A stretch of DNA of 64,000 nt from Pseudomonas sp. B21-028 (GCF_024749045.1 NZ_CP087184.1:6138001-6202000), one strand, 5' to 3'; shown: positions 45,832 to 57,508, numbered from the stretch's first letter. Notes: generated by a model not told the origin, from the letters alone. Numbers and translations: made by a program.

Positions 45832-46478
45832 GCGACTTCACTTTCTGGGACGTGGTGCGCAACCTGCTCACGGGCCTGCAATGGACCCTCGCGCTGTCGC
45901 TGGTGGCGTTTATCGGTGGCGGCGTGATCGGTTTGCTGGTCATGGTGATGCGCATCGCCAGAGCCCCCCTGCCCCGCCACGTCGCCCGCACCTATATCGA
46001 GTTGTTCCAGGGCACACCGTTGTTGATGCAGCTGTTCCTGGTGTTCTTTGGCGTGGCCCTGGCCGGGGTGGAGATTTCGCCGTGGATGGCCGCAGCCATT
46101 GCCCTGACGCTGTTTACCAGCGCCTACCTGGCGGAGATCTGGCGCGGTTGCGTCGAAGCGATCTCCAATGGCCAATGGGAGGCGTCCTCGAGCCTGGCGC
46201 TGAACCGGCTGGAGCAATTGCGCTACGTGATCCTGCCCCAGGCCCTGCGCATCGCCGTGGCGCCGACCGTGGGCTTCTCGGTGCAAGTGGTCAAGGGCAC
46301 GGCTGTCACCTCGATCATCGGCTTCACCGAGCTCACCAAGACCGGCGGCATGCTCGCCAACGCCACATTCGAACCCTTCATGGTCTATGGCCTGGTTGCC
46401 CTCGGCTATTTCCTCCTTTGCTACCCCTTGTCCCTCAGCGCACGCTACCTGGAAAGGAGACTGCATGCCTCTGCTTAG
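45828..46478 (+). CDS. Polar amino-acid ABC transporter permease 2
   Basis: A 216-residue HisMQ-type permease, partner of the preceding one. The EAA loop is GQWEASSSLALNRLEQLRYV, followed by ILPQALRIAVAPTVG. It overlaps the ATPase gene by 14 bases. Confidence 0.92.
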   Translation: MSDFTFWDVVRNLLTGLQWTLALSLVAFIGGGVIGLLVMVMRIARAPLPRHVARTYIELFQGTPLLMQLFLVFFGVALAGVEISPWMAAAIALTLFTSAYLAEIWRGCVEAISNGQWEASSSLALNRLEQLRYVILPQALRIAVAPTVGFSVQVVKGTAVTSIIGFTELTKTGGMLANATFEPFMVYGLVALGYFLLCYPLSLSARYLERRLHASA

Positions 46479-47202
46479 AATTACCGCCCTGCACAAATAC
46501 TACGGCGATCATCACGTGCTCAAAGGCATCGACCTGACCGTCGAAGAAGGCCAGGTGGTCGCGATCATCGGTCGCAGCGGCTCGGGCAAGTCCACCTTGT
46601 TGCGCACGCTCAATGGCCTGGAGTCGATCAACGATGGCGTGATCGAAGTGGACGGCGAGTACCTCGATGCCGCTCGCGCCGATCTGCGCAGCCTGCGGCA
46701 GAAAGTCGGGATGGTGTTCCAGCAATTCAACCTCTTCCCACACCTGACCGTTGGCGAAAACGTGATGCTCGCGCCGCAGGTTGTACAAAAAGTATCCAAG
46801 GCCAAGGCGAGCGAACTGGCGCGGGAGATGCTGGAGCGGGTCGGGCTCGGTGAAAAATTCGACGCTTTCCCGGACCGCTTGTCCGGCGGCCAGCAGCAAC
46901 GGGTGGCGATTGCCCGGGCCCTGGCGATGTCACCCAAGGTACTGCTCTGCGACGAGATCACCTCGGCCCTGGACCCGGAGCTGGTCAATGAAGTGCTCGG
47001 CGTGGTGCGGCAACTGGCCAAGGAAGGCATGACGCTGATCATGGTCACCCACGAGATGCGCTTCGCCCGCGAGGTGGGGGACAAACTGGTGTTCATGCAC
47101 CAGGGCAAGGTGCATGAGGTGGGGGATCCCAAGGTGCTGTTTGCCGCTCCGAAGACGGCCGAACTGGCGAATTTTATCGGAATGATCGAGCCTGCTGTCT
47201 GA
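46465..47202 (+). CDS. Polar amino-acid ABC transporter ATPase
   Basis: A 245-residue GlnQ/HisP-type ATPase with Walker A GRSGSGKST (36-44), signature LSGGQQQR near 140-147, Walker B VLLCDEITSALD near 160-171 and the H-loop MVTHEMRFAREV. It drives import by the two permeases and ends the operon. Confidence 0.93.
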   Translation: MPLLRITALHKYYGDHHVLKGIDLTVEEGQVVAIIGRSGSGKSTLLRTLNGLESINDGVIEVDGEYLDAARADLRSLRQKVGMVFQQFNLFPHLTVGENVMLAPQVVQKVSKAKASELAREMLERVGLGEKFDAFPDRLSGGQQQRVAIARALAMSPKVLLCDEITSALDPELVNEVLGVVRQLAKEGMTLIMVTHEMRFAREVGDKLVFMHQGKVHEVGDPKVLFAAPKTAELANFIGMIEPAV

Positions 47203-47229
47203 AAATCCGCGCCGTCAGGTCCGGCGCTC

Positions 47230-47302
47230 TTCGCGAGCAGGCTCGCTCTCACACTGATTCCGGGGTGTTCGAAATCCCTGTGGGAGCGAGCCTGCTCGCG
47301 AA
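47230..47302. repeat. REP doublet, GAGCGAGCCTGCTCGCGA family
   Basis: Tail-in doublet between the ABC operon and ppx; the left unit has CTCTCACA instead of CTCCCACA. Confidence 0.88.
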
Positions 47303-47385
47303 TGACCGCGAAGCGGTCGCCTTTGCGTTGGCGTAAGCGGTTGATCGTGGCAGGATGGCAGGGTTATCGACCGAGACCTTCCGAC

Positions 47386-48888
47386 ATGCCGCCATCCCAA
47401 GCCAAGAATCTGTCCCTGATCGCCGCCATTGACCTGGGCTCCAACAGTTTCCACATGGTTGTCGCCAAGGCCCAGAACGGGGAAATCCGCATTCTTGAGC
47501 GGCTCGGTGAAAAGGTCCAACTGGCCGCCGGCATCGATGAAGAACGCAAACTGAGCGAAGAGTCCATCCAGCGCGGGCTCGACTGCCTCAAGCGATTCGC
47601 CCAACTGATCAACGGCATGCCACTGGGCGCCGTGCGGATCGTCGGCACCAACGCCCTGCGCGAGGCGCGCAACCGTGGCGAGTTCATCCGCCGCGCCGAA
47701 GAGATCCTCGGCCATCCGGTGGAAGTCATTTCCGGCCGCGAAGAGGCCCGCCTGATCTACCTCGGCGTCTCCCACACCCTGGCCGATACCTCCGGCAAGC
47801 GGTTGGTGGCGGACATCGGCGGCGGCAGTACCGAATTCATCATCGGCCAGCGCTTCGAGCCGCTGTTGCGCGAAAGCCTGCAGATGGGCTGCGTCAGCTA
47901 CACCCAGCGCTATTTCCGCGACGGCAAGATCACGCCGGCCCGCTACGCCCAGGCCTACACGGCGGCGCGGCTGGAAATCATGAGCATCGAGCATGCCCTG
48001 CACCGCCTGACCTGGGATGAAGCCATCGGCTCCTCCGGCACCATTCGCGCCATCGGCCTGGCCCTCAAGGCCGGCGGCCATGGCAGTGGCGAGGTCAACG
48101 CCGAGGGCCTGGCCTGGCTCAAGCGCAAGGTGTTCAAACTCGGCGACTCGGACAAGATCGATTTCGAAGGCATCAAACCCGACCGGCGGGCGATTTTCCC
48201 AGCGGGCCTGGCGATTCTCGAAGCCATTTTCGACGCCCTCGAACTGCAACGCATGGACCACTGCGAAGGCGCCCTGCGTGAGGGTGTGCTGTATGACCTG
48301 CTCGGACGCCATCACCACGAAGATGTCCGCGAACGCACCCTGGGCTCGCTCATGGAACGCTATCACGTCGACCAGGAACAGGCCGTGCGCGTCGAGCGCA
48401 AGGCGCTGCATGCCTTCGACCAGGTGGCCGACGACTGGGACCTCAACGATGGGGTCTGGCGCGAGTTGCTAGGCTGGGCCGCCAAGGTCCATGAAGTCGG
48501 CCTGGACATCGCTCACTACCACTACCACAAGCACGGCGCCTACCTGATCGAGCACTCGGACCTGGCCGGCTTCTCCCGGGAAGACCAGCAGATGCTCGCC
48601 CTCCTGGTACGCGGTCATCGACGCAACATTCCCAAGGATAAATTTGCCGAATTCGGCGATGAAGGCATCAAGCTGATTCGCCTGTGCGTGCTGCTACGGT
48701 TCGCGATCCTGTTCCACCACATCCGCGGCACCCAGGAAATGCCCCAGGTGGCATTGCGCGCCGACGGCTTTCAACTTGACGTGATGTTCCCCGAGGGCTG
48801 GCTGGAAGAAAACCAACTGACCCAGGCCGACTTCGCCCAGGAAGCGGAATGGCTGACCCGGGTCGGGATTGTGCTGAATATCCACTGA
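47386..48888 (+). CDS. ppx: Exopolyphosphatase
   Basis: A 500-residue Ppx/GppA-family enzyme. The actin-like N-domain has [16 protein letters not shown] (12-27) and the second phosphate loop [14 protein letters not shown]. The C-terminal helical HD-like part includes [20 protein letters not shown]. It removes terminal phosphates from polyphosphate. It is convergent with ppk, the gene for polyphosphate synthesis, 75 bases away. The ATG at 47386 starts the conserved protein; a start at 47302 is within repeat-flanking sequence. Confidence 0.93.
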   Translation: MPPSQAKNLSLIAAIDLGSNSFHMVVAKAQNGEIRILERLGEKVQLAAGIDEERKLSEESIQRGLDCLKRFAQLINGMPLGAVRIVGTNALREARNRGEFIRRAEEILGHPVEVISGREEARLIYLGVSHTLADTSGKRLVADIGGGSTEFIIGQRFEPLLRESLQMGCVSYTQRYFRDGKITPARYAQAYTAARLEIMSIEHALHRLTWDEAIGSSGTIRAIGLALKAGGHGSGEVNAEGLAWLKRKVFKLGDSDKIDFEGIKPDRRAIFPAGLAILEAIFDALELQRMDHCEGALREGVLYDLLGRHHHEDVRERTLGSLMERYHVDQEQAVRVERKALHAFDQVADDWDLNDGVWRELLGWAAKVHEVGLDIAHYHYHKHGAYLIEHSDLAGFSREDQQMLALLVRGHRRNIPKDKFAEFGDEGIKLIRLCVLLRFAILFHHIRGTQEMPQVALRADGFQLDVMFPEGWLEENQLTQADFAQEAEWLTRVGIVLNIH

Positions 48889-48910
48889 TCAGACAGCCAC
48901 TGAGATCCTC

Positions 48911-48940
48911 TGTGGCGAGGGGACTTATCCCCTCGCCACA
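48911..48940. repeat. Compact GTGGCGAGGGGAT inverted repeat between ppx and ppk
   Basis: TGTGGCGAGGGGA and TCCCCTCGCCACA almost touch, forming a 13-bp hairpin followed by eight A on the plus strand. Read from the minus strand the hairpin is preceded by T, so it is a weak terminator at best. Confidence 0.75.
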
Positions 48941-48963
48941 AAAAAAACTGAACTCGCAGTTCC

Positions 48964-51183
48964 TTAATTAACCGCCAGCACCGGGCTGCTCAGACGTTCC
49001 AGCAACGTCGCCTGGACGCTGCGCGGGTTCTGGTTGCCGGTCGGCGTGTTGCGGATGTAACGGCCATCCGACTGCAGGCTCCAGCTGTGGGTGTTGTCAG
49101 TGAGGTAGCTTTCCAGCTCTTTCTTGACCCGCAGGATCAGCTTCTTGCCCTCTACCGGGAAGCAGGTCTCGACGCGCTTGTCGAGGTTGCGTTCCATCCA
49201 GTCGGCGCTGGACAGGAACATCTGCTCCTCGCCGCCGTTGAGGAAGTAGAACACCCGCGTGTGCTCCAAAAAGCGCCCGATAATCGAACGCACGTGGATG
49301 TTATGGGAGACCCCCGGGATACCTGGCCGCAGGCAGCACATGCCGCGCACCACCAGGTCGATGCGCACGCCCGACTGGCTGGCCTTGTACAGCGCACGGA
49401 TGATTTTTGGATCGGTCAGCGAGTTGAACTTGGCAATGATGTGCGCCGGTTTGCCGTCCAGGGCGAACTGGGTCTCCCGGGCGATCATGTCGAGCATGCC
49501 CTTTTTCAGGGTGAACGGCGCATGCAGCAGTTTCTTCATGCGCAGCGTCTTGCCCATGCCGATCAACTGGCTGAACAGCTTGCCGACGTCTTCGCACAAG
49601 GCATCGTCGGAAGTCAGCAGGCTGTAGTCGGTGTACAGGCGGGCGTTGGCAGCGTGGTAGTTGCCCGTGCCCAGGTGCGCATAACGCACGATCTCGCCGG
49701 CCTCGCGGCGCAGGATGAGCATCATCTTGGCGTGGGTCTTGAAACCGACCACGCCATAGATCACCACCGCACCGGCCGCTTGCAGACGGCTTGCCAATTG
49801 CAGGTTGGACTCCTCGTCGAAGCGGGCACGCAATTCGATCACCGCCGTGACTTCCTTGCCGTTTCGCGCCGCATCCACCAGGGCGTCGACGATTTCCGAG
49901 TTGGCGCCGCTGCGGTACAGGGTCTGGCGCACCGCCAGGACGTGAGGATCCTTGGCGGCCTGGCGCAGCAGGTCGACCACCGGCGTGAACGACTCGAACG
50001 GGTGCAGCAACAGGATGTCCTGCTTGCTGATCACGTTGAAAATGTTCTCGCTGTTCTGGAGCAGCTTCGGAATCTGCGGCGTGAACGGCGAATATTGCAG
50101 CTCCGGATGACTGTCCAGGCCGGTGATGCTGAAGAGCCGGGTCAGGTTGACCGGACCGTTGACCTGATACAGCTCGGTCTCATGCAGGTTGAACTGCTTG
50201 AGCAGGTAATCGGACAGGTGTTTCGGGCAAGTGTCGGCCACTTCCAGGCGCACCGCGTCGCCGTAGCGACGGGAGAACAGCTCGCCGCGAAGGGCGCGGG
50301 CCAGGTCTTCCACATCCTCGGTGTCCACCGACAGGTCGGCGTTACGTGTCAGGCGGAACTGGTAGCACCCCTTCACTTTCATACCCTGGAACAGGTCATC
50401 GGCGTGGGCGTGGATCATCGACGACAGGAACACATAGTTGTCGCCAGGGCCGCCGACGTCTTCCGGTACGCGGATAATGCGCGGCAGCAGGCGTGGCGCG
50501 GGAATGATCGCCAGGCCGGAATCGCGGCCGAAGGCGTCGATGCCTTCCAGCTCGACGATGAAGTTCAGACTCTTGTTGACCAGCAACGGGAACGGGTGCG
50601 TCGGGTCGAGGCCGATCGGCGTGATGATCGGCGCGATCTCGTCGCGGAAATAGCGGCGTACCCAAGTCTTGAGCTTGGTAGTCCAGTGGCGACGACGGAT
50701 GAAGCGGACCTGGTGCTTTTCCAGCTCCGGCAACAGGATGTCGTTGAGGATCGCGTATTGGCGGTCGACGTGACCATGGACCAGCTCGCTGATTCGCGCC
50801 AGTGCCTGATGGGGTTGCAGGCCGTCGGCACCGGCCTGTTCACGGGCGAAGGTGATCTGTTTCTTCAGGCCGGCAACGCGGATTTCGAAGAACTCATCCA
50901 GGTTGCTGGAGAAGATCAACAGGAACTTCAACCGCTCCAACAAGGGATAGGACTCGTCCAGCGCCTGTTCCAGTACGCGGATGTTGAACTGCAGTTGCGA
51001 CAGCTCGCGATGGATGTACAAGCTGCTGTCATCCAGGCTGGGGATTGCAATCGCCGGGGCCGGGGCGGGTTCGGCGGCGACCACCGGGGGAGCGGGCTCC
51101 AGCTCCGGTGGTGTTTCGGCGATTTGCTCGACCACGGGTTGAGCGTCTTTTACGGCAACTTCAGAGAGTCCTTCGGTATTCAT
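48964..51183 (-). CDS. ppk: Polyphosphate kinase 1
   Basis: A 739-residue PPK1. The four-domain core starts near residue 50 ([15 protein letters not shown]). The catalytic histidine lies in KTHAKMMLI near residue 484, followed by [20 protein letters not shown]. It makes polyphosphate from ATP reversibly. The first 48 residues are a Glu/Pro/Ala-rich tail absent from E. coli PPK1, probably disordered. It follows hemB by 17 bases and converges on ppx. Confidence 0.94.
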   Translation of the reverse strand: MNTEGLSEVAVKDAQPVVEQIAETPPELEPAPPVVAAEPAPAPAIAIPSLDDSSLYIHRELSQLQFNIRVLEQALDESYPLLERLKFLLIFSSNLDEFFEIRVAGLKKQITFAREQAGADGLQPHQALARISELVHGHVDRQYAILNDILLPELEKHQVRFIRRRHWTTKLKTWVRRYFRDEIAPIITPIGLDPTHPFPLLVNKSLNFIVELEGIDAFGRDSGLAIIPAPRLLPRIIRVPEDVGGPGDNYVFLSSMIHAHADDLFQGMKVKGCYQFRLTRNADLSVDTEDVEDLARALRGELFSRRYGDAVRLEVADTCPKHLSDYLLKQFNLHETELYQVNGPVNLTRLFSITGLDSHPELQYSPFTPQIPKLLQNSENIFNVISKQDILLLHPFESFTPVVDLLRQAAKDPHVLAVRQTLYRSGANSEIVDALVDAARNGKEVTAVIELRARFDEESNLQLASRLQAAGAVVIYGVVGFKTHAKMMLILRREAGEIVRYAHLGTGNYHAANARLYTDYSLLTSDDALCEDVGKLFSQLIGMGKTLRMKKLLHAPFTLKKGMLDMIARETQFALDGKPAHIIAKFNSLTDPKIIRALYKASQSGVRIDLVVRGMCCLRPGIPGVSHNIHVRSIIGRFLEHTRVFYFLNGGEEQMFLSSADWMERNLDKRVETCFPVEGKKLILRVKKELESYLTDNTHSWSLQSDGRYIRNTPTGNQNPRSVQATLLERLSSPVLAVN

Positions 51184-51200
51184 CGCAAGTTCCTGGGAGG

Positions 51201-52265
<1,065 letters not shown>

Positions 52266-52417
52266 TTATGACCAACGTATGACAGTTATGTGCACCTGTG
52301 ACCTTTCGTCTCAGTCATTGTCGTTGTAGGAAATGTTCACGTCGAGACACATTTCGACACTTTCCTGAATGTGCCCGAAGGGTTAGGCTGCGCGTTCATT
52401 TCGCCAGCACCCAGACA

Positions 52418-53071
52418 ATGCTCCAGCAATTTCTACATGACTTCGGCTATCTGGCCCTTTTTATCGGCACGTTCTTCGAAGGCGAAACCATCCTCGTGCT
52501 CGCAGGTTTCCTGGCGTTCCGTGGCTACATGGACATCAACCTCGTGGTGGTCGTGGCGTTTTGCGGAAGCTATGCGGGCGATCAACTGTGGTATTTCCTG
52601 GGACGCAAGCATGGACGCAAGCTGCTGGCGCGCAAGCCTCGCTGGCAACTGATGGGTGACCGTGCCCTGGAGCACATCCGCAAGCATCCGGACATCTGGG
52701 TCCTGAGCTTTCGCTTCGTCTATGGCCTGCGTACGGTGATGCCGGTGGCCATTGGCCTGTCAGGCTATCCGCCAGGGCGTTACCTGCTGCTCAACGGCAT
52801 TGGCGCGGCGATCTGGGCGACCGCGCTGGCCGCAGCCGCCTATCACTTCGGCGCGGTGCTCGAAGGCATGCTGGGCAGTATCAAGAAATATGAATTGTGG
52901 GTACTCGGCGCGTTACTGGTGCTGGGCTTGTGCCTGTGGTTGCGTCGACGCATCAAGAATGCGCGACTGGCGAAAAAAGTCCTCGAAGCCGAACGGCTTG
53001 AGCGCGCCACCGCTGGCGAACCTACGACACCAGCCGAGCAAACCGGTTGCGACAGTAATAGAGCCCCATGA
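52418..53071 (+). CDS. DedA-family membrane protein
   Basis: A 217-residue DedA/VTT protein with about five hydrophobic segments. The family hallmarks FEGETILVLAGFLA, GRKHGRK and FRFVYGLRTVMPVAIGLSG are present. DedA proteins act in lipid carrier recycling or proton-driven transport at the inner membrane. Its 3' end overlaps the convergent hydroxylase gene by 50 bases. Confidence 0.9.
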   Translation: MLQQFLHDFGYLALFIGTFFEGETILVLAGFLAFRGYMDINLVVVVAFCGSYAGDQLWYFLGRKHGRKLLARKPRWQLMGDRALEHIRKHPDIWVLSFRFVYGLRTVMPVAIGLSGYPPGRYLLLNGIGAAIWATALAAAAYHFGAVLEGMLGSIKKYELWVLGALLVLGLCLWLRRRIKNARLAKKVLEAERLERATAGEPTTPAEQTGCDSNRAP

Positions 53072-54257
53072 GGCTGAGCAGGCTGTAGCTGAGCACGCCG
53101 ACCCAGGCCACGGGGCCGCCCGGCCACAATCCGGCCAGCGGCGCCAGCCACGCCAGCGGCAGGTTCGAGGCCAGCCGCAACCACTCCAGCTTCTGCGCCC
53201 ATGGGCGATTTTCCAGGGCCACGCCCAGTACGAACAGCCCGAACGCCACCGCCCCCCAACCCAGCACCAAGGCAGCGACGGGCAGGCTGTTCTCCAGGTT
53301 CATCAAATAACTGCCCAGCGCGATGTAGAGGCAGAACTGCAGCGCCACGTAGCCTCGCTGGCGTCCGTCCAGCGGCACCTCGAATTTGCGGAAAAGGCTC
53401 AAATCCGGCTTTTCCATCGGGTATCTCACCGCCACGTCAGCTGGTCGCCACCCGGTGGGCATGAACCAGATCCGCAGCTTGTCCCACCACCGCCCGGCCC
53501 GTCGGGCATCCATCCATAACTGCACATAGAACTGCAGGTTGGCCCACAACGGGTTCCAGCTCGCCAACGGCGTTGTCACGCCAAAAATCACCGGTTCGCG
53601 GTCGTCTTCCTCCTGGAAGGTGCCAAACAGACGGTCCCAAATAATGAACACCCCGCCGTAGTTGCGATCCATGTAGAGAGGGTTCTGCGCATGGTGGGCA
53701 CGATGATTGGACGGCGTGACGAAGCACCACTCCAGCCAGCCAAGCTTGGGGATGTGCTGGGTGTGGACCCAGAACTGGTACAGCAGGTTCAGCGCCGCGA
53801 CGCTGACGAACACCGTCAGCGGCACGCCCAGCACGGCCAGCGGCAGGTAGAACACCCAACTCAGGAGGAATCCGGTGCTGGTCTGACGCAGCGCCGTGGA
53901 GAGGTTGTAGTCCTCGCTCTGGTGATGCACCGAATGAGCCGCCCAGAGGATGTTGCGCTCATGGCCCATGCGATGCAGCCAGTAATAGCAGAAGTCATAG
54001 AACACGAAGGCAAACACCCAGACCCAGGCCTGGTCGGCAGGCAGCCGGACAAGAGCAAGATGTTTCAGGGCAAAGGCGTAGGTCACCAGCCCCACGCCCT
54101 TGGTCAACAAACCGGTAGTGGTCGACAGCACGCCAGTGCTCAGGCTGTTGATCGCATCGGCCATGCGGTAATGACTCACGCCACGCCAGCGGTCGGCCAG
54201 CAGCTCGACGGCGATCAGCACGAAGAAAAACGGCACGGCATACAGAATGAAATTCAT
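53022..54257 (-). CDS. Sterol desaturase/fatty-acid hydroxylase family membrane protein
   Basis: A 411-residue protein. Membrane helices hold the three histidine clusters of the di-iron family: HRMGHERN near 97, HSVHHQSEDYN near 107 and HRAHHAQN near 184. The C-terminal third is hydrophobic and not part of the catalytic core. The substrate is unknown; oxidation or hydroxylation of a membrane lipid is expected. It overlaps dedA at the 3' end. Confidence 0.88.
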   Translation of the reverse strand: MNFILYAVPFFFVLIAVELLADRWRGVSHYRMADAINSLSTGVLSTTTGLLTKGVGLVTYAFALKHLALVRLPADQAWVWVFAFVFYDFCYYWLHRMGHERNILWAAHSVHHQSEDYNLSTALRQTSTGFLLSWVFYLPLAVLGVPLTVFVSVAALNLLYQFWVHTQHIPKLGWLEWCFVTPSNHRAHHAQNPLYMDRNYGGVFIIWDRLFGTFQEEDDREPVIFGVTTPLASWNPLWANLQFYVQLWMDARRAGRWWDKLRIWFMPTGWRPADVAVRYPMEKPDLSLFRKFEVPLDGRQRGYVALQFCLYIALGSYLMNLENSLPVAALVLGWGAVAFGLFVLGVALENRPWAQKLEWLRLASNLPLAWLAPLAGLWPGGPVAWVGVLSYSLLSLMGLYYCRNRFARLVS

Positions 54258-54370
54258 GATGCGACCCGGGCAGGAGATAGTCGGCAGATTAGGTTTAGCC
54301 GCCGGACAACCCTATGGCAACGAGTGACAAATTAGTGGACATTTAACGCCATGAATCTGGAGAAAAACCC

Positions 54371-55039
54371 ATGAGCAAAAAAGTTGCAGTGATCCTTTCC
54401 GGCTGTGGCGTGTACGACGGCGCCGAGATCCACGAAAGCGTGATCACCCTGCTGCGCCTGGACCAACGCGGCGCGCAGGTCCAGTGCTTCGCCCCCAACA
54501 TCGCCCAACTGCATGTGATCAATCATCTGACCGGTGCAGAAATGCCCGAAAGCCGCAACGTGCTGGTGGAGTCGGCGCGGATCGCCCGGGGTAACGTGAA
54601 GGACTTGCGCGAAGCCAGGGCCGAGGACTTCGACGCCCTGATCGTACCCGGCGGCTTCGGTTCGGCGAAGAACCTCTCCAACTTTGCCGTCGAAGGCGCG
54701 GATTGCACCGTCCAGCCGGAGCTCCTGGCGCTGACCGAGGCCTTCGCCGAGGCTGGCAAGCCGGTGGGGCTCATCTGCATTTCCCCGGCCCTGGCGGCAA
54801 AAATCTACGGCCCCGGCGTGACCTGCACCATCGGTACGGATGCCGACACCGCCGCTGCGGTGAACAAAATGGGCGGTACTCATGAAGACTGCGCCGTCAC
54901 CGACATCGTCGAAGACCGCGCACGCAGATTGGTCAGCACCCCGGCCTACATGCTGGCGCAGAACATCAGCGAAGCGGCATCGGGGATCAACAAGCTGGTG
55001 GACCGGATACTCGAGCTGACCCACGAAAACGATGCCTGA
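54371..55039 (+). CDS. elbB: ElbB-type DJ-1/PfpI superfamily glyoxalase
   Basis: A 222-residue protein of the ElbB family, starting MSKKVAVILSGCGVYDGAEI. The nucleophile-elbow cysteine lies in LICISPALAAK near 135, with an upstream VPGGFGSAKNL. E. coli ElbB has weak glyoxalase activity and was linked to isoprenoid synthesis. A GGAG ribosome site precedes the ATG. Confidence 0.9.
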   Translation: MSKKVAVILSGCGVYDGAEIHESVITLLRLDQRGAQVQCFAPNIAQLHVINHLTGAEMPESRNVLVESARIARGNVKDLREARAEDFDALIVPGGFGSAKNLSNFAVEGADCTVQPELLALTEAFAEAGKPVGLICISPALAAKIYGPGVTCTIGTDADTAAAVNKMGGTHEDCAVTDIVEDRARRLVSTPAYMLAQNISEAASGINKLVDRILELTHENDA

Positions 55040-55048
55040 GCACCCCAT

Positions 55049-55136
55049 GTGGGAGCGAGCCTGCTCGCGATAGCGTCGGTTCAGTTGATACTTCGGTTGG
55101 CTGACACACCGCCATCGCGAGCAGGCTCGCTCCCAC
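55049..55136. repeat. REP doublet, GAGCGAGCCTGCTCGCGA family
   Basis: Head-out doublet between the convergent elbB and UPF0178 genes, 10 bases after elbB. Confidence 0.9.
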
Positions 55137-55148
55137 AAAGGAACAGTG

Positions 55149-55610
55149 TCAGGCTCCGGACATCCGGCTCAAACGCGTAAGGATCCGATCCAGCGCATTG
55201 GCGAACCCCTGCTTGTCCCGCTCGCTGTAGGCCGCAGGGCCACCGCCCATCTGACCCTGTTCACGCAAATCGGTGAACAGGTTGCGCACCGCCAGCCGAT
55301 CGCCCATGTTCTGTGGGTTGAACTCCTTGCCGCGGGGGTCCAGGGCTGCAACGCCCTTCTTCACCAACCGGTCGGCCAGGGGCACGTCGCTACAGATCAC
55401 CAGCTCACCCGGCCCCGCGTGCTCCACCAGATAATCGTCCGCCGCATCAGGGCCGCTGGGGACCACGATCAACTTGACGCAGGCCAGGCTTGGCTTGATC
55501 TGCGGTTGTCCGGCCACCAGCACGACCTCGAACTGGCGTTTCAAGGCGAACTTGACCACCAGCTCCTTCGCCGCCTTGGGACAGGCGTCAGCGTCGATCC
55601 AGACACGCAT
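55149..55610 (-). CDS. UPF0178/YaiI (DUF188) family protein
   Basis: A 153-residue protein starting MRVWIDADACPKAAKEL, the family's hallmark acidic motif. Its fold is PIN-like, so a nuclease function is often suggested but not proven here. Its ATG overlaps the stop codon of the iron permease gene by one base (TGATG), so it is translated from the same message. Confidence 0.88.
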   Translation of the reverse strand: MRVWIDADACPKAAKELVVKFALKRQFEVVLVAGQPQIKPSLACVKLIVVPSGPDAADDYLVEHAGPGELVICSDVPLADRLVKKGVAALDPRGKEFNPQNMGDRLAVRNLFTDLREQGQMGGGPAAYSERDKQGFANALDRILTRLSRMSGA

Positions 55611-57508
55611 CAGGAAACCTGCACCCGACGCTTCTCCGCCACCCAACTACGGCCATACAACACGACAATTGCCAGGATCGCGATCACTTGAGCGGTCAGC
55701 GAATAGGCATCGGCGTGAATACCCAGCCAATCGAAGTCGAAGAACGCCACCGGGCGGGTGCCGAAGATCCCGGCTTCCTGCAGGGCCTTCACGCCATGTC
55801 CGGCGAAGACCACCGACAGCGCGCACAGCAACGCGGCGTTGATGCTGAAAAACAGCGCCAATGGCAGTCGCGCCGACCCGCGCAGGATCACCCAGGCCAG
55901 TCCTACCAGCAGCACCAGCGCCGTCGCGCCACCGGCCAGCACGGCGTTATGCCCGGCGGGGCCGGCTTGCAGCCACAGGGTTTCGTAGAACAGGATCACT
56001 TCGAACAGTTCGCGATACACCGAGAAGAACGCCAGGACGGCGAAGCCGAAACGGCCGCCACCACCGACCAGGCTGCTCTTGATGTAATCCTGCCAGGCCG
56101 CCGCGTGACGGCGATCGTGCATCCACACACCCAACCACAGCACCATCACACTGGCGAACAACGCCGTTGCGCCTTCCAGCAATTCACGCTGGGAACCGCT
56201 GACGTCGATCACGTACGCCGCCAGGCCCCAGGTCGCCAGACCGGCCAGCAACGCCAGGCCCCAACCCGCGTTGACGCTGCGAACCGCCGACTCCTGGCCG
56301 GTGTTGCGCAGGAACGCGAGGATCGCCGCCAGCACCAGGATCGCTTCCAGCCCTTCGCGCAACAGAATCAGCAAACCCGAGATGTAGCTCAGCGACCAAC
56401 TCAGGCCGTCTCCACCCAACAGCCCTGCCGACGCCTTCAACTTGGCCTTGGCCGCATCCAGGCGCTGTTCGGCCTGCTCCACCGGCAAGCCGTCCTGCAG
56501 GGACTGGCGGTAAGCCATCAGGGCCTTTTCAGTGTCCTTGCGCACAGTCGCATCGACGTTATCCAGCGAGCTTTCCACTAGCTCGAAGCCTTCCAGGTAG
56601 GCCGCGACCGACAAGTCATAGGCCTGGTCGTGATCACCGGCACGATAGGCCGCGATGCTTTTATCCAGGGTGGCGGCGGTGTAGTCGAGCAACTGCGCCG
56701 GGCCACGCTGCACCTGCGGCGGCTGGGCACGCTGGGCGCGGAACGTTGCCGCCGCGGCGGGGCCTTGGGCCGCCAGCACTTCAGCCGGGGTCTGTCGGGC
56801 CAGGTCGGCGAGGTTGAAGGTCTGTTCGCTCTTGGTCGCCGCCGGGTCGGCACTGAAACTGGCGATATAGGTAGCCAGGTCCCAGCGTTGACGTTCATCG
56901 AGCTGATCGGCGAAGGCCGGCATGTCGGTCCCTTCGATGCCCATGCCAAGGGTGTTGTAGATCGCGTAGAGGCTCAGGTGATCGAGACGCCGCCCATCGC
57001 GCAGGTTGGAGGGCGCCGGTACCAGGCCGACACCGGCAGGGCCGTCGCCGGCGCCACTGTCACCGTGGCACACCGAGCAGTTCTGGGCATACAGCGGCGC
57101 ACCGCGGGTCGGGTCCGGGGTAATGACCGGCGCCTGGCTGACTTCATAGGCCACCGCCAGCTTCGCCCCCAGCTGACGTGCCAGGCGGGCGACGTCGCCG
57201 CCATCCTGATGTTGGGTGATCGCTTGGCGCAGGGCACTGATGCCCTGCGTGAGCTCTGCCTTTTCCGGCTTGGCCGGCAATGCAACGATCAGCCCTTCCA
57301 GCACCTGGGTGAATTCCAGCTGCTCGCGATATTCGGACTCGTCGATGACCTTGCCCGCTTCGACGGTTTGCGGGTAATCCGCCCCGATGTAATCCAGCAA
57401 GTGCAAGGCCTGGGGAGCGCCTTCGACGGTGTTGGCCAGCAATGGGTTGCTGCACAGGGCAAGCAACGGCAGCGCAAGCCAGGCCAGAAAACGAAGCGGG
57501 GCAATCAT
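55610..57508 (-). CDS. Cytochrome c-FTR1 fusion iron permease
   Basis: A 632-residue protein. A signal peptide (about 1-25) precedes a periplasmic region with a class I haem site CSVCH (144-148) and a later axial methionine candidate in GTDMPAF. A helical linker (about 260-370) leads to the FTR1 domain with about seven helices, REGLE near 384 and YRELFE near 512. The REXXE motifs move ferric iron in FTR1/EfeU. The haem domain could supply ferroxidase electron flow, replacing separate EfeO/EfeB proteins (inference). The gene precedes the UPF0178 gene. Confidence 0.88.
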   Translation of the reverse strand: MIAPLRFLAWLALPLLALCSNPLLANTVEGAPQALHLLDYIGADYPQTVEAGKVIDESEYREQLEFTQVLEGLIVALPAKPEKAELTQGISALRQAITQHQDGGDVARLARQLGAKLAVAYEVSQAPVITPDPTRGAPLYAQNCSVCHGDSGAGDGPAGVGLVPAPSNLRDGRRLDHLSLYAIYNTLGMGIEGTDMPAFADQLDERQRWDLATYIASFSADPAATKSEQTFNLADLARQTPAEVLAAQGPAAAATFRAQRAQPPQVQRGPAQLLDYTAATLDKSIAAYRAGDHDQAYDLSVAAYLEGFELVESSLDNVDATVRKDTEKALMAYRQSLQDGLPVEQAEQRLDAAKAKLKASAGLLGGDGLSWSLSYISGLLILLREGLEAILVLAAILAFLRNTGQESAVRSVNAGWGLALLAGLATWGLAAYVIDVSGSQRELLEGATALFASVMVLWLGVWMHDRRHAAAWQDYIKSSLVGGGGRFGFAVLAFFSVYRELFEVILFYETLWLQAGPAGHNAVLAGGATALVLLVGLAWVILRGSARLPLALFFSINAALLCALSVVFAGHGVKALQEAGIFGTRPVAFFDFDWLGIHADAYSLTAQVIAILAIVVLYGRSWVAEKRRVQVS

